DNA of 46,069 bases from Actinomycetota bacterium (GTDB lineage Bacteria; Actinomycetota; Geothermincolia; Geothermincolales; RBG-13-55-18): positions 1 to 46,069 of the forward strand of contig QZKE01000064.1 of assembly GCA_003598015.1 (NCBI GenBank). The letters run 5' to 3'. Of this stretch, positions 1 to 8,907 are shown in pieces. Position numbers and translations under genes: made by a program. The notes under the pieces are model-generated. The model was not told where the DNA came from. It searched no databases and saw only the letters and a list, made by a program, of their open reading frames with translations. Each line of letters begins with the position of its first letter. The stretch's first letter is position 1.

Positions 1-161
1 AACCGCCGGTCGGGGTTTTCACCCTGCCCCGAAGACCTTTCTGTCTTAGGAAAATTATATGACGACATTACCGGGCTTGTCCACAAGGAGGGGTTCTGCT
101 GCGCGGCTGGAAGGTCCGGATATGATGCTCGCAGATGGGCAAGCAGAGCGACGTGTTTTCC
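1..161. other. Non-coding left edge, downstream of the histidine kinase
   Basis: No convincing gene is seen. Read on the minus strand, this is the region just 3' of the histidine kinase. It contains a GGGG/CCCC hairpin around 12-31 and a small AAGAC/GTCTT hairpin around 33-48. Neither is followed by a clear T-tract, so a terminator role is only possible. Confidence 0.3.
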
Positions 162-2084
162 CTAAACGGGGAAAGAGAATACGAAGGAAGAGCCTCCTCC
201 CTCGCGCCGCTCGCACCAGATGCGCCCGCCGTGCGCCGTTGCGATCTCCCTGGCGATATACAGGCCCATTCCCATACCCGGCTTGGAGTGATGCAGGGCG
301 TCCTCCACCTGGTAAAACCGCTCGAAAATCCTCTCCAGGTCTCCTGCGCCTATGCCCTGTCCCCGGTCTCCTACACACACGACAACCTCATGTTCCCGTA
401 TTTCGACTTCAATATCGATACGCGAATCGAGGGGTGAGAACTCGACGGCGTTATCCAATAATATGGTCAGTAACTCCAGGGTCTTGTCGGGGTCCACCCA
501 TGCGGTATCCCCTCCGCCTGCCGCAGATACCCTGAAGTCGTTCTTCGCCCCCTTGTGCCGCATATCAACTACTGCCTGCTCGATAAGTTCTCCCAGGAAT
601 ACCTCCCTCTTGTGCACGGTGAACCTGCCCCTCTCTATACGCGAAACATCAAGCAGTGCGTCTGCCAGCCGGTTCAACCTGTCGGCCCCCGAGTCCATCG
701 CATGCAGGATCTCCTTGATTCGTTCTTCGTCGAGCCTATCCCATCGTTCCTTCAGGGTTATCGCGTATCCCTTGAGGATGGTGATGGGGTGCCTTATCTC
801 GTGTGATGCGATGTCGATGAAGTCCTTCAAGCCTTCCTCGCGCGACAGCCTTTCCTCTTCTATGGATAGAACGCGGGCTAGGTTTCCCAGGAGGTCGATC
901 TCGTCCTCGTTGAAATCCCTGGGTGCGCTGTCCAGCACGCATAGTGATGCGACGACTCCTTGCGCCGCCACCGCTACCGGATATCCTGCGAAAGACCTCA
1001 TGCCAAACTTGCGCGCTTCAACGCATTCCCTTCCGCCCGGGGCGTCTTCGAGACGTTCAAAGTTCAGGCGTTCCTCTACTTCCGCCTCGATAACCCGGAA
1101 AGCCATATATTCACGAGGGTTCTTCGTAACTTCGAAACCGGTATTGCCGTTCACCGAGAAAAGGCAAGTAAGCATCCCTCCCTGTATGCGGCAGTACTCC
1201 ATCATCTCCGCGCCCAGGATATCCTTGCCTATATCGATGATCGCTTCGATGTTGTCGATGATATCGGCGCCTAGGCTCAGAAAAAGGTTGTTCAGTTTCC
1301 TCAATCTGCCCTCCGAGCGCTCGAGGTTCTCGGCCATGCCGTTGAATACCTCGGCCAGGGCCATGAATTCCCCGTCCTTCTCTATCCCCACCCGCGCCCC
1401 GAAGTCGCCTCTCCCCACCCGTTCCGCCGCCTTTCCCATCTTGTTGAAAGAACGTGCTATCTCCCTGACGATCACCACGGGAACAGTGACGGCTATCGCG
1501 AGGCCGAATGCGAGAAGCACTACGGCCACGATTCCGGCCGTTTGCGATGCATCGTATACCTTCTGCTTATACAGCGATGCCCTCTCACTCCCTGAAGATA
1601 TTATCTCCTGGCTGGCGGGGAGGAATCTTCCCTCGAAGTCTTCCTCACTCGATCCCGCGAGCACGGCGATCGCTTCCTCCTGTTCTCCCTGTCCGTAAAG
1701 GGAGATGGCTTGGGCGAGATAGCCGTTGATATCTCCGTATATCTGCTCGAGTTGTTGCAGCGTCGCGAGGTCAGACATGGTCTCACTGCCCCCATCCTGC
1801 TCTATCAGGTTCCTCCAGGCCGTGAAAACGCCCCGCGCCTCTTCTCGTGCGCTTTCGTATTCTTCCCTTGACCCGGTAGAGAGGAATATGCGGCGCGCTT
1901 CGTCTATCTGTACTATCACCGCTTCCCTGCACAGAAACGCCTGCTCGAGCTGTTCCAGTGCGTAGGCCCTTCTCTCCCGGTATACGTTCAGGTTCGCGTT
2001 TGTCCACAGGATCGCTACCATGAAGGCCAGCAATATCGATCCCGTTACGCCGAATCCAAAGATGAGTTTCGCCCTGATCGACAT
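162..2084 (-). CDS. Membrane sensor histidine kinase (HAMP-GAF-HisKA-HATPase)
   Basis: 640 aa. Two membrane segments (about 8-28 and 183-206) flank a roughly 150-residue, mostly helical extracytoplasmic region that looks like a four-helix-bundle sensor. A HAMP region follows (about 207-260), then a GAF-like domain (about 275-410). The HisKA motif ASHEIRHP puts the phosphoacceptor at His428. The ATPase domain has an N-box Asn near 545, DRGQGIG at 573-579 and GMGMGLY at 603-609, so the kinase looks intact. It should autophosphorylate and pass phosphate to a response regulator, but none is adjacent; the only receiver in the window is far away at 38560. The ligand cannot be read from the sequence. 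The gene is transcribed away from the terminal-repeat element at 2162-2244. Confidence 0.93.
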   Translation of the reverse strand: MSIRAKLIFGFGVTGSILLAFMVAILWTNANLNVYRERRAYALEQLEQAFLCREAVIVQIDEARRIFLSTGSREEYESAREEARGVFTAWRNLIEQDGGSETMSDLATLQQLEQIYGDINGYLAQAISLYGQGEQEEAIAVLAGSSEEDFEGRFLPASQEIISSGSERASLYKQKVYDASQTAGIVAVVLLAFGLAIAVTVPVVIVREIARSFNKMGKAAERVGRGDFGARVGIEKDGEFMALAEVFNGMAENLERSEGRLRKLNNLFLSLGADIIDNIEAIIDIGKDILGAEMMEYCRIQGGMLTCLFSVNGNTGFEVTKNPREYMAFRVIEAEVEERLNFERLEDAPGGRECVEARKFGMRSFAGYPVAVAAQGVVASLCVLDSAPRDFNEDEIDLLGNLARVLSIEEERLSREEGLKDFIDIASHEIRHPITILKGYAITLKERWDRLDEERIKEILHAMDSGADRLNRLADALLDVSRIERGRFTVHKREVFLGELIEQAVVDMRHKGAKNDFRVSAAGGGDTAWVDPDKTLELLTILLDNAVEFSPLDSRIDIEVEIREHEVVVCVGDRGQGIGAGDLERIFERFYQVEDALHHSKPGMGMGLYIAREIATAHGGRIWCERREGGGSSFVFSFPV

Positions 2085-2124
2085 ACCCGCTTACCCTTCA
2101 TTGATTGGAATCAGCATCCTGCTT

Positions 2125-2130
2125 AGTATA
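2125..2130 (-). promoter_or_regulatory. Candidate -10 box for the histidine kinase
   Basis: On the minus strand TATACT lies about 40 bp upstream of the kinase ATG. The -35 region at the usual spacing (TTATGT) is weak. The ACAC/GTGT inverted repeat at 2135-2146 sits in the spacer and could be an operator. Confidence 0.35.
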
Positions 2131-2161
2131 CTCTACACTGCCGTGTGACATAAACATTCTC

Positions 2162-2244
2162 GGTTCTTCTCCGAAAAGTGTGGGTAAGAGATCTTGGAAG
2201 TGGTCGAGTCAGGCATAACTACCCACACTTTTTGGAGAAGAACC
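2162..2244. mobile_element. 83-bp MITE-like element with 25-bp terminal inverted repeats and 8-bp target duplication
   Basis: Terminal inverted repeats at 2162-2186 and 2220-2244 begin GGTTCTTCTCC and end GTGTGGGTA. They match at 24 of 25 positions. The element is flanked by a perfect 8-bp direct repeat, ACATTCTC, at 2154-2161 and 2245-2252, which is the footprint of a transposition event. The 33-bp interior codes for nothing. An 8-bp duplication and GG-starting ends are typical of ISL3-family elements, so this is inferred to be a non-autonomous derivative mobilised by a transposase elsewhere. A diverged second copy lies at 40881-40954. Confidence 0.8.
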
Positions 2245-2347
2245 ACATTCTCTTGGCCGATATAAAGTCCATGGCACATCTGGGCCGATAAAGGAATTGT
2301 CATATTTTTGTGCTGGTTCCATATGTTGGGCAATCAGGGGTGGTCCA

Positions 2348-3655
2348 ATGGGCACATGCAGGAATTGCGGCTCGCATACAGGGGAAGACGAGTATTTCTG
2401 TAATGCATGCGGTGAACCTCTTTTCAGCGAGGTTGCCCCCGAATCCTCCAACACGGTGCGAGATGTCGAGCCCCCCCTGGCGGAGCAGCGTCCCGGAGGC
2501 ATTGAGCCGGCGGGAGGTCGCGAGGACATACCCGCTATCGACCTTGATCGGCGTGAGGTCATCGTATCGTTTCCGGATGGCCTGGAGGCTTCCCCGCAAG
2601 GTATATCCGCAAGAGAGACAGCGACCGGTGTCTACTTCAGGGATAAGCTGGACGGACCCGTAGAGGTCGTGGAGGAGCCCGGACAGTCATTCCCGTCCCC
2701 CGGTACGGACGATGCTCAACCCGGAAAACCATCGTATACGCAACCCACTCCAGACCACGCCACCTCGCATGAAGACAATAGCCTCAAAGGAGCATGCAGC
2801 GAAACGGCTGAAGGCAAGCCCGCCGCGTATGTACATCCCGAGTCCAACTTCACCGCGCCGCATTTGAAAAAGAGGCCTTCTCCGAGACATGGAATGCCGC
2901 TGCATCAGGATAGCGCGCGACTACAGGCATACGACCACACGCCTCAGCAACCAGGGCAGGAGATCACACAGATACAGCCGGATTCGCATCAGCAGCAGGC
3001 TTTCGGGCAGACATCCGTACAGCCCGAACGGATTGCGGGCCCAACCACCGGCACAGCAGCGAGTAGTGTACACGCCCGAGTTCCCCAACGTGCGTCAGCC
3101 CGTCAGGGGTATCCCACCAGGGAGGAATTGCGCAGGATGGTTATGGAGAAGCGGGCAAGGAGAAAAAAACTCCTGCTGGTAGGATTGCCTGCAGCAATAA
3201 TAGTGTTCGGGGTGGTATCTGCCCTGCTGTTCCTGTTCGTGTTCGGCGGTGGATTGAGCATAGATGAGTACCGGAGCCAAGTCGGTGAAAAACATGATGA
3301 CGTCGTGCTTGCGTTAAAAGGTGTTGACCAGGAATGGCTTTGGGCTGACGTCAGCGAAGAGCCGTATAGCAAATGCTATCCCGCGGTTCAGTCTTCCCTG
3401 GTAGAAGCCACGACCATGCTGGAAGAAGCGCAAACCATGTTGACTGCGATCAAACCGCCGCAGGAATTGAACGATCTGCATGATGAGCTGACCGTATATT
3501 ATCAAGATTTGCATGCTTATCTGGCTAGAGCCGACGTAGTGCTCTCTTTTCTGACAAGCTGGTACACCATTACCGAAGAGGCAACTGCTTATTCGTTCGC
3601 CATGGACCAATCCCTAGACAGACCTGATGCTGATCCCGCCGAGTTCATCAGCTGA
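2348..3655 (+). CDS. Zinc-ribbon single-pass membrane protein, ended by an in-frame TGA
   Basis: 435 aa from ATG 2348, chosen because AGGGG lies just upstream and the zinc ribbon then starts the protein. An earlier in-frame ATG at 2297 lacks this. The N-terminal ribbon CRNCG...CNACG is followed by a long low-complexity linker rich in Pro, Gln and His. A strongly hydrophobic segment (about residues 275-299) comes after a basic stretch, and then a mostly helical outer domain. This layout is common in bacterial zinc_ribbon_2 membrane proteins of unknown function. The TGA at 3653-3655 is followed at once by ATG in the same frame, and the helical domain appears to continue to 4051. The gene therefore looks like one reading frame broken by a nonsense codon. 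Confidence 0.75.
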   Translation: MGTCRNCGSHTGEDEYFCNACGEPLFSEVAPESSNTVRDVEPPLAEQRPGGIEPAGGREDIPAIDLDRREVIVSFPDGLEASPQGISARETATGVYFRDKLDGPVEVVEEPGQSFPSPGTDDAQPGKPSYTQPTPDHATSHEDNSLKGACSETAEGKPAAYVHPESNFTAPHLKKRPSPRHGMPLHQDSARLQAYDHTPQQPGQEITQIQPDSHQQQAFGQTSVQPERIAGPTTGTAASSVHARVPQRASARQGYPTREELRRMVMEKRARRKKLLLVGLPAAIIVFGVVSALLFLFVFGGGLSIDEYRSQVGEKHDDVVLALKGVDQEWLWADVSEEPYSKCYPAVQSSLVEATTMLEEAQTMLTAIKPPQELNDLHDELTVYYQDLHAYLARADVVLSFLTSWYTITEEATAYSFAMDQSLDRPDADPAEFIS

Positions 3656-4051
3656 ATGGACAAAGACATAACTGCCTTGAGCGGATTCTTGCAGAGGGCA
3701 AACGAGTTGCAGGCTCCCGAGGAATGCCAGTCCCTAAAGCAGGAATACACGGCAATGCTGCAAGAGGAATGCGCCATCATGGAGAGGATTAAGAGAGCTC
3801 TGATCAATCGTGACTGGATTGCTTGTGACGTAGCCTTTGCTGATCTCGATACTTTCTATAATGGATTGGATACCAGGGTCGAAGCTTCTTTGCAGGGTAT
3901 TTTCGCTTTCTGCGACGCTTTCAGCGCATTAATAGACATAGGAGATGCGTTACGAGACAAGATCAGAACGGGCGTTTCCCCGCCAAACGATGGCATGGTG
4001 TCCTGGATTATTTTTCACATTCCAGCTGTTGAGGCATTCTCGCTTCTCTGA
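3656..4051 (+). pseudogene. In-frame continuation of the zinc-ribbon membrane protein after the TGA
   Basis: 131 codons in exactly the same frame as the preceding gene, with no intergenic base (TGA then ATG). No Shine-Dalgarno sequence suggests separate initiation. The product is soluble and helical with no signal or membrane segment of its own, as expected for the C-terminal half of the upstream outer domain. A CGA-to-TGA change would explain the break. Alternatives are re-initiation at the TGA-ATG junction giving a separate polypeptide, or a base-call error. Confidence 0.55.
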
Positions 4052-4070
4052 TTGGGGGTGTATCCGGCCC

Positions 4071-4736
4071 TCATCCTTCTCCATCGAGGATGGCGCGTAC
4101 ATCCCGGGCGGCCTGCCGCGGATCGGATGCCGCGTAGATCGATGAACCCACCACGATGATGTCCGTCCCGGCCGCCATCACCATCTCCAGGTTCTCCGTC
4201 TTCACGCCCCCGTCGACCTCCACTTCGAGCTCCAATCCCAGGCGCGACGCCTCCTCTTTCAGTTCGCCCACTTTCGCCAGTGCCTCGGGGATCATCACCT
4301 GACCCCCGAATCCAGGCATCACCGTCATCACCAGCACGTACTCCATCAGCTCCAGGTATTCGAAGATACGTGCGGCGGGTGTCTGGGGGTTGATGACCAC
4401 CCCGGCGCGCTTCGTGTGGTTGTGTATCAAGCCGAGGATCTCGCCGGGATGGCGGGTCACTTCGGCATGGAAAGAGATCCAGTCCGCCCCCGCCCTCACG
4501 AAGTCCTCCACGTACTCGGCGGGATGGGCGATCATGAGGTGCACGTCCAGCGGCAGCGCGGTTATCGACCTGATCGCCTGTACGACCAGGGGACCGAAAG
4601 TGATGTTGGGCACGAAATTGCCGTCCATCACATCGAGGTGTATGACATCGGCCACATTCTCGATGATGGAGACGGCTTCGCGCAGGTCGCTGAAGTCCGC
4701 GTTGAGCAGTGACGGCGCCAGCTTAACCTTCCTCAC
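4071..4736 (-). CDS. rpe: Ribulose-phosphate 3-epimerase
   Basis: 221 aa. It interconverts ribulose 5-phosphate and xylulose 5-phosphate in the pentose phosphate pathway. The TIM-barrel family signatures are present: APSLLNADF at the N-terminus, the metal-site motifs HLDVMDGNFVPN and DVHLM, VMTVMPGFGGQ and EVDGGV. The start is GTG 4736 with GGAGGAG about six bases upstream. It overlaps the end of thpR by 14 bp, so it is the last gene of the rimO-pgsA-cinA-thpR-rpe unit and probably translationally coupled. Confidence 0.96.
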   Translation of the reverse strand: MRKVKLAPSLLNADFSDLREAVSIIENVADVIHLDVMDGNFVPNITFGPLVVQAIRSITALPLDVHLMIAHPAEYVEDFVRAGADWISFHAEVTRHPGEILGLIHNHTKRAGVVINPQTPAARIFEYLELMEYVLVMTVMPGFGGQVMIPEALAKVGELKEEASRLGLELEVEVDGGVKTENLEMVMAAGTDIIVVGSSIYAASDPRQAARDVRAILDGEG

Positions 4737-5319
4737 CTCTTGCTCCTCCCAAGGTCATCCTCTCCAATGCCGTGTAGATGGGCCCCTGCGGCTCCAGCAT
4801 ACTGCGATAGAGTACTATCTCCTCCACCCGGAAAGGCATGTTATGTAATCCCTCCATCCCCCTGTTCATACTCTCGAGGACGGCCGTGCAGTCCCAGGCC
4901 TGCCGCAGCCTGGCCAGGGTTATATGGCCCCGGAACGGGCGTTGCTCCCTCTTTACCCCTACCTTCTCCAGGCGGGCATCCAGCTTGCGTGCGACCTTCG
5001 AGGCTTCTTCCACGCCGCCGTGCATGCCCACCCAGAGGATGCGCGCTTTACGCGGTGAAGGGAATGCGCCACATCCCGTGAGTACGGCAGTGAAGGGCTT
5101 GCTCCTCTCCGCCGCAACCCGTAACTCGTTCGACAGACGATCCAGTCCATCCTCCCCGTATTCTCCAATGAACTTGAGGGTCAGGTGGAGGTTTTCCGGC
5201 TTCACCCAGCGGGCGTTCATCCCTTCACCCTGCAACCCGCGCATGGCGTCGGAGATAAGCTCCCTTATCTCGTCCGTGATATCCGCAGCCACGAAGAGCC
5301 TGATCTTTTCAGCGCACAT
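4723..5319 (-). CDS. thpR: RNA 2',3'-cyclic phosphodiesterase (2H family)
   Basis: 198 aa, normal for the ThpR/LigT family, which hydrolyses 2',3'-cyclic phosphate RNA ends. Both catalytic HxTx motifs are visible: HLTLKF in the first half and HITLAR in the second. The N-terminus IRLFVAADI is the usual first strand. ATG 5319 is preceded by GAGGAG. It overlaps cinA by 11 bp and rpe by 14 bp. Confidence 0.92.
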   Translation of the reverse strand: MCAEKIRLFVAADITDEIRELISDAMRGLQGEGMNARWVKPENLHLTLKFIGEYGEDGLDRLSNELRVAAERSKPFTAVLTGCGAFPSPRKARILWVGMHGGVEEASKVARKLDARLEKVGVKREQRPFRGHITLARLRQAWDCTAVLESMNRGMEGLHNMPFRVEEIVLYRSMLEPQGPIYTALERMTLGGARGEEG

Positions 5320-6556
5320 CCCTGATCTCCTCGCCGCGTACGTAGAAATACGCGATGGTCAGCATCACCGTCGTCGCGAACTGGCGCACCATATCCCGGT
5401 CTCCCGGCAAGCGGTATTTCCAGCTGAATGCACCAGACCCGTCCGCGAGTCCGAAGACCACGGTACCCTGTGGTTCTCTCTCGTCGCCGCTCTCCGGGCC
5501 GGCGACTCCCGTCAACGCGATGCCGATATCCGCTGCGAGCCGGTCTCTCACCCCGGACGCCATGGCCTCCGCCACTTCCCCGTTCACCGCCCCCTTTGCC
5601 TCGAGCAAGCCTGCGTCCACTCCCAGGAGTCTCGTTTTTGCACCATACGTGTAGGCCAGGATCCCGCCCTGGAAATAATCCGAGCTTCCGGGAACGCGGG
5701 TTATCCTCTCTCCCACCATGCCACCGGTGAGCGATTCGGCGACGGCGATAGTCATAGCCCGGGAGCGCAGCTCGCGTCCGAGGTTTCCCTCGAGAGTCTC
5801 CCCCGCCTCCGCTACTATCCACGGTCCCAGGGCCTGCCTGATACGTTCCTCCGCTTGCGCGAGAGCGGCTGCGTCTGCGGCCGTGGACAACTTTACCTCT
5901 ATCTGTCCCATCATCGCCCGGTATGCAACACTTACATCCCGCAAGCCCGCTATAGCCGCTTGCACCTGCTCTGCGAGCTCCGATTCGGGGCGGGCGGCCA
6001 CTATAAAAACCTTCGCCTCGACGCTCTCCCGCGGGGGGAAACGCTCGGCGAGCAGCGGTACGACGTCGCCTGTGATCATATCCCTCATCTCCCGCGGCAC
6101 CCCCGGCACCATGATCACCATGCAGCCCTCGCGCTCCAGCCATTGGCCGGGTGCGGTGCCCAGGCGTGCGGTGATGGGTTCCGCGCCTTCCACCAGGTCA
6201 GCCTGCTTGAGGTTGGTCGGCGACATCTCTCTTCCCATGGCCGCGAAGAATTCCTTCAGCCGCTCTTCCTGCAGGGAATCCCTGCGCAGTGGAAGTCCCA
6301 GCGTACGTGCCACCGCCTCGCGAGTGAGGTCATCTTCGGTCGGCCCCAGGCCCCCGCTGATGACGACCGCTTGCGATATGTTCATGGCCATCTCGAGCGC
6401 ACTACCGATATGCTCCATGTCATCCCCGACGATGACACGCAGGACTATTCTTGCTCCCAGGGGAAGGAATCTGTCGGAGATGAAACTCGAGTTGCTCTCG
6501 TCCACCCTGCCGTCAAGCAGCTCGTCGCCTACGGCCATCAGAGAGCAGTCAAACAC
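5309..6556 (-). CDS. cinA: CinA-like protein: nicotinamide-nucleotide amidase with MoaB-like domain
   Basis: 415 aa. The N-terminal half is the MocF/MoaB-like domain: AVGDELLDG, then SGGLGPTEDDLT. The C-terminal half is the CinA amidase domain: VAESLTGGM...ITRVPGSSDYF, then ALTGVAGPE. The family deamidates NMN (pyridine nucleotide salvage) and may hydrolyse ADP-ribose. The start is GTG 6556, overlapping the last codons of pgsA, with GGAAGG upstream; ATG 6538 is an alternative. The pgsA-cinA order is common in Gram-positive bacteria, where recA often follows. Here thpR follows instead. Confidence 0.94.
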   Translation of the reverse strand: MFDCSLMAVGDELLDGRVDESNSSFISDRFLPLGARIVLRVIVGDDMEHIGSALEMAMNISQAVVISGGLGPTEDDLTREAVARTLGLPLRRDSLQEERLKEFFAAMGREMSPTNLKQADLVEGAEPITARLGTAPGQWLEREGCMVIMVPGVPREMRDMITGDVVPLLAERFPPRESVEAKVFIVAARPESELAEQVQAAIAGLRDVSVAYRAMMGQIEVKLSTAADAAALAQAEERIRQALGPWIVAEAGETLEGNLGRELRSRAMTIAVAESLTGGMVGERITRVPGSSDYFQGGILAYTYGAKTRLLGVDAGLLEAKGAVNGEVAEAMASGVRDRLAADIGIALTGVAGPESGDEREPQGTVVFGLADGSGAFSWKYRLPGDRDMVRQFATTVMLTIAYFYVRGEEIRDVR

Positions 6557-7157
6557 CCTGCATGCCTTCCGGTGCTTCCAGGTATTGCCTTGCCTTGCGC
6601 ATATAGTCGAGCCCGGAATACAGCGTCAGGGCTACCGATAGGTCCACCGTGACCTTCTTCAGCGCCGCGTATGACGGCTCGTTCTTCTCCAGGATGACCA
6701 TGAGTAGCGTGATGAGCTGAGAATTCGTCTTCAGCTTTCCCCAGATGCTCGCGGGTACCGAGGAGCCCTGGGAGCCGGCATAGACGCGGAAGAGGGTGAT
6801 CAAGGCCTCCCGCCCGATGATCACGCTTGGCACCCAGGCAGGCAACCTGTTCCTGACTGAGAGCATCACGAAGGCGGTGGATATGCATATCTTGTCCGCG
6901 AGCGGATCGAGAAACTGTCCCAGCCTGGTCTCTTTGCCCTGTTTGCGCGCCAGGTGCCCGTCGAGAAAATCGGTGAAAGCGGCCGCGCCTACCGTCGCGG
7001 CGGCGAGCTGGTTCCTGAAGCGTCCGTCTTCCGAGAGGAGGAACACGATCACCGGCGCCATGAGCATGCGCGAGAACGTCAGCGCGTTAGGCAGGTTCCA
7101 GTTGTCCTCCACCCTGAACTGGCCAATCTTTCCCTTACTGCGATTGAAGATCCCCAA
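6549..7157 (-). CDS. pgsA: CDP-diacylglycerol--glycerol-3-phosphate 3-phosphatidyltransferase
   Basis: About 202 aa integral membrane enzyme making phosphatidylglycerol phosphate from CDP-diacylglycerol and glycerol 3-phosphate. The CDP-alcohol phosphotransferase signature DG-x2-AR-x8-G-x3-D-x3-D is complete in DGHLARKQGKETRLGQFLDP, and several hydrophobic helices follow. Most family members start near the NLPNALTFSR motif. The true start is therefore uncertain between TTG 7157, overlapping the rimO end, and GTG 7109. Confidence 0.92.
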   Translation of the reverse strand: MGIFNRSKGKIGQFRVEDNWNLPNALTFSRMLMAPVIVFLLSEDGRFRNQLAAATVGAAAFTDFLDGHLARKQGKETRLGQFLDPLADKICISTAFVMLSVRNRLPAWVPSVIIGREALITLFRVYAGSQGSSVPASIWGKLKTNSQLITLLMVILEKNEPSYAALKKVTVDLSVALTLYSGLDYMRKARQYLEAPEGMQGV

Positions 7158-8454
7158 CCAGGTCTATCCCTTCAGTTGCGACGATGCGCGCCTCGCGGAC
7201 GGAAGCGGCGCTGATGCCTCCTTCGTGCGGGATGAAGATTACCCCGTCGATCTCCGGGGCCTCCCGCCATGACCGCGCCTCCCAGAATCCGTCCGCCTCG
7301 AGGCTCCGGCCTTCCACGAGTACCCGCACTCTCTTGCCCACCATGTCCAGGGCATTTTCCCGCATGATCTCATCCTGCAGGGCTGACAACTCCTCGATCC
7401 TGCTCTTGGCTACGCTCGCCTCAGCCCCTTTGCCCAGGGAAAACGCAGGAGTCCCTTCCTCCTGAGAATAGCTAAAAAGGCCCAACCAGTCAAAACGCAT
7501 TTCGGCAACGAAATCGTACAGGGAAGCGAATGCCGTCCGGTCCTCGCCGGGAAACCCTACTATGAAGGTGGCGCGCAGGGCCAAATCGTGCAAGCTCTCG
7601 GCTAGCGATGCGAGGAGTTCCCGGTGAGAGCGGGCGTCGCCTTTCCTTCCCATGGCCTCCAGGATCCCCGCATCGACATGCTGGAACGGCAAATCGAGGT
7701 AGTTTGCTACCCGGGGGTGACGCATGGCATCGACAACGTCCGCATCGATCCCTTCGGGATGCATGTACATAATCCTCAGCGTCCAGTCTCCATCTTCTTC
7801 ACACAGCTCGTCCACGAGCATGGGCAGCGACGGCCGGCCATAGATATCCATGCCATACGACGTCGTATCCTGAGCGATAAGTACGATTTCGCGCGCGCCA
7901 CGTGCGAGGAAAAATCTTGCCTCTTCCCTTATCTCCTCCCACGGTCGCGAGCGCAGCGGCCCCCTCAACAAAGGTATGGTGCAGAAAGAGCATCTCCTCG
8001 CGCAACCCTCGCAGATCTTCACGTATACGTATCCCCTGGAAAGGGTCGAGGCGTGCCCCCGCGGGAGGACGCCCCGGGTATCGCTCCCGTCAGGAACTCC
8101 TTCCATTAATGCACCGAAGCGAGGATAATCCTCGAAATCCACGAAGATGTCCACCTCCGGCAGGAGCGAAGATAGTGCCTGTTTCCCGTACCTGGATACC
8201 AGGCAACCCGTTACCACCAGGCGCCTGTCTCCTTTCATCCCGGTATCGCCGAGTTCCAGGATGGACTCGATCGACTCCTCGACGGCGGGGACCATGAATG
8301 AACAGGTATTGACCACTATCACCCCGGCGTCCTCCGGCCTCTCCCGCATATGCCAGCCCCTGCTCATCAGGGCAGACGCGAGATAATCCGAGTCCACTTC
8401 GTTCTTGGGACAGCCCAGGCACAGGAGGTAGAAACTCCGCTTCCGGTCAACCAC
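7135..8454 (-). CDS. rimO: Ribosomal protein S12 methylthiotransferase
   Basis: About 439 aa. A radical SAM methylthiotransferase that modifies the conserved Asp of ribosomal protein S12. It has an N-terminal UPF0004 domain with three cluster cysteines (CLGCPKNEVD, NTCSF, VTGCL), a radical SAM core with CARRCSFCTIP, and a C-terminal TRAM domain. The LGCPKNEVDS motif favours RimO over MiaB. GTG 8454 is preferred because GGGTGGGAGA lies just before it; a longer frame from GTG 8496 has no good ribosome site. First gene of the unit running to rpe. Confidence 0.94.
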   Translation of the reverse strand: MVDRKRSFYLLCLGCPKNEVDSDYLASALMSRGWHMRERPEDAGVIVVNTCSFMVPAVEESIESILELGDTGMKGDRRLVVTGCLVSRYGKQALSSLLPEVDIFVDFEDYPRFGALMEGVPDGSDTRGVLPRGHASTLSRGYVYVKICEGCARRCSFCTIPLLRGPLRSRPWEEIREEARFFLARGAREIVLIAQDTTSYGMDIYGRPSLPMLVDELCEEDGDWTLRIMYMHPEGIDADVVDAMRHPRVANYLDLPFQHVDAGILEAMGRKGDARSHRELLASLAESLHDLALRATFIVGFPGEDRTAFASLYDFVAEMRFDWLGLFSYSQEEGTPAFSLGKGAEASVAKSRIEELSALQDEIMRENALDMVGKRVRVLVEGRSLEADGFWEARSWREAPEIDGVIFIPHEGGISAASVREARIVATEGIDLVGDLQSQ

Positions 8455-8534
8455 GCTTCTCTCCCACCCCACAGAATCCTCCCCGCCGCCCCGCACTCCG
8501 GTGCGATACGAATGTCCGCCGAGGTTCGAGGTTG

Positions 8535-8563
8535 AAAAAGCCGGCCGCTCTCACGCGCCGGCT
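8535..8563 (-). terminator. Rho-independent terminator of the 77-aa gene
   Basis: On the minus strand AGCCGGC (8557-8563) pairs with GCCGGCT (8539-8545) around an 11-base loop. It is followed by TTTTT (8539-8535). It lies between the stop of the 77-aa gene and rimO, separating the two transcription units. Confidence 0.8.
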
Positions 8564-8642
8564 CGCTTATTATCCGGGAGTCGTGCCACCGCCGGGTCTT
8601 GTACGCTACGCATATGCTCGGTTATCCCGGACAGGCGCCGGC

Positions 8643-8876
8643 TCAGATCTTGATGGCCTTGATCTTTTCGGCCACTCCGCTACCGACATCCTTGCCCGAA
8701 AAGAAGGATACGGATTTCTCGATCTTTTCCGCCAATGCGGGAAGCTGCTCGGCGGTAAGGTCGTCCGGCGTGCAGCCTATCAGCTCGCAGTTCTTCTTCA
8801 CCGTCGCTTTGGCGATGAAATCGCCCACGGCCGCCGAAAGGATCTTCTCAACCTCTTGCGCCAGTCTGTTCGCCAA
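8643..8876 (-). CDS. Small conserved-looking protein of unknown function (77 aa)
   Basis: No family is recognised with confidence. It starts with TTG 8876, five bases after AGGAGG. The product is soluble, helical and mildly charged, with two cysteines and the motif CELIGCTPDDLTAEQLP in the middle. The gene stands alone, with a strong extended -10 promoter upstream (8908-8916) and an intrinsic terminator downstream (8535-8563). That independent expression inside a housekeeping block argues for a real, well-expressed small protein. Confidence 0.75.
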   Translation of the reverse strand: MANRLAQEVEKILSAAVGDFIAKATVKKNCELIGCTPDDLTAEQLPALAEKIEKSVSFFSGKDVGSGVAEKIKAIKI

Positions 8877-8907
8877 TACGACCTCCTGCCTTTATCCCAT
8901 GGGGTAA

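Noticed and set aside
352..1698. Long plus-strand reading frame of 448 codons
   Set aside because: It lies antisense to the histidine kinase, is Ser/Arg-rich with no domain, and follows from the codon bias of the real gene.
3650..3700. Selenocysteine decoding at the TGA in the zinc-ribbon gene
   Set aside because: There is no hairpin just after the TGA as bacterial SECIS needs, and the position has no redox-motif context.
4838..6652. 604-codon plus-strand reading frame
   Set aside because: Antisense to thpR and cinA, both with complete family motifs; the composition is low-complexity and no domain is visible.
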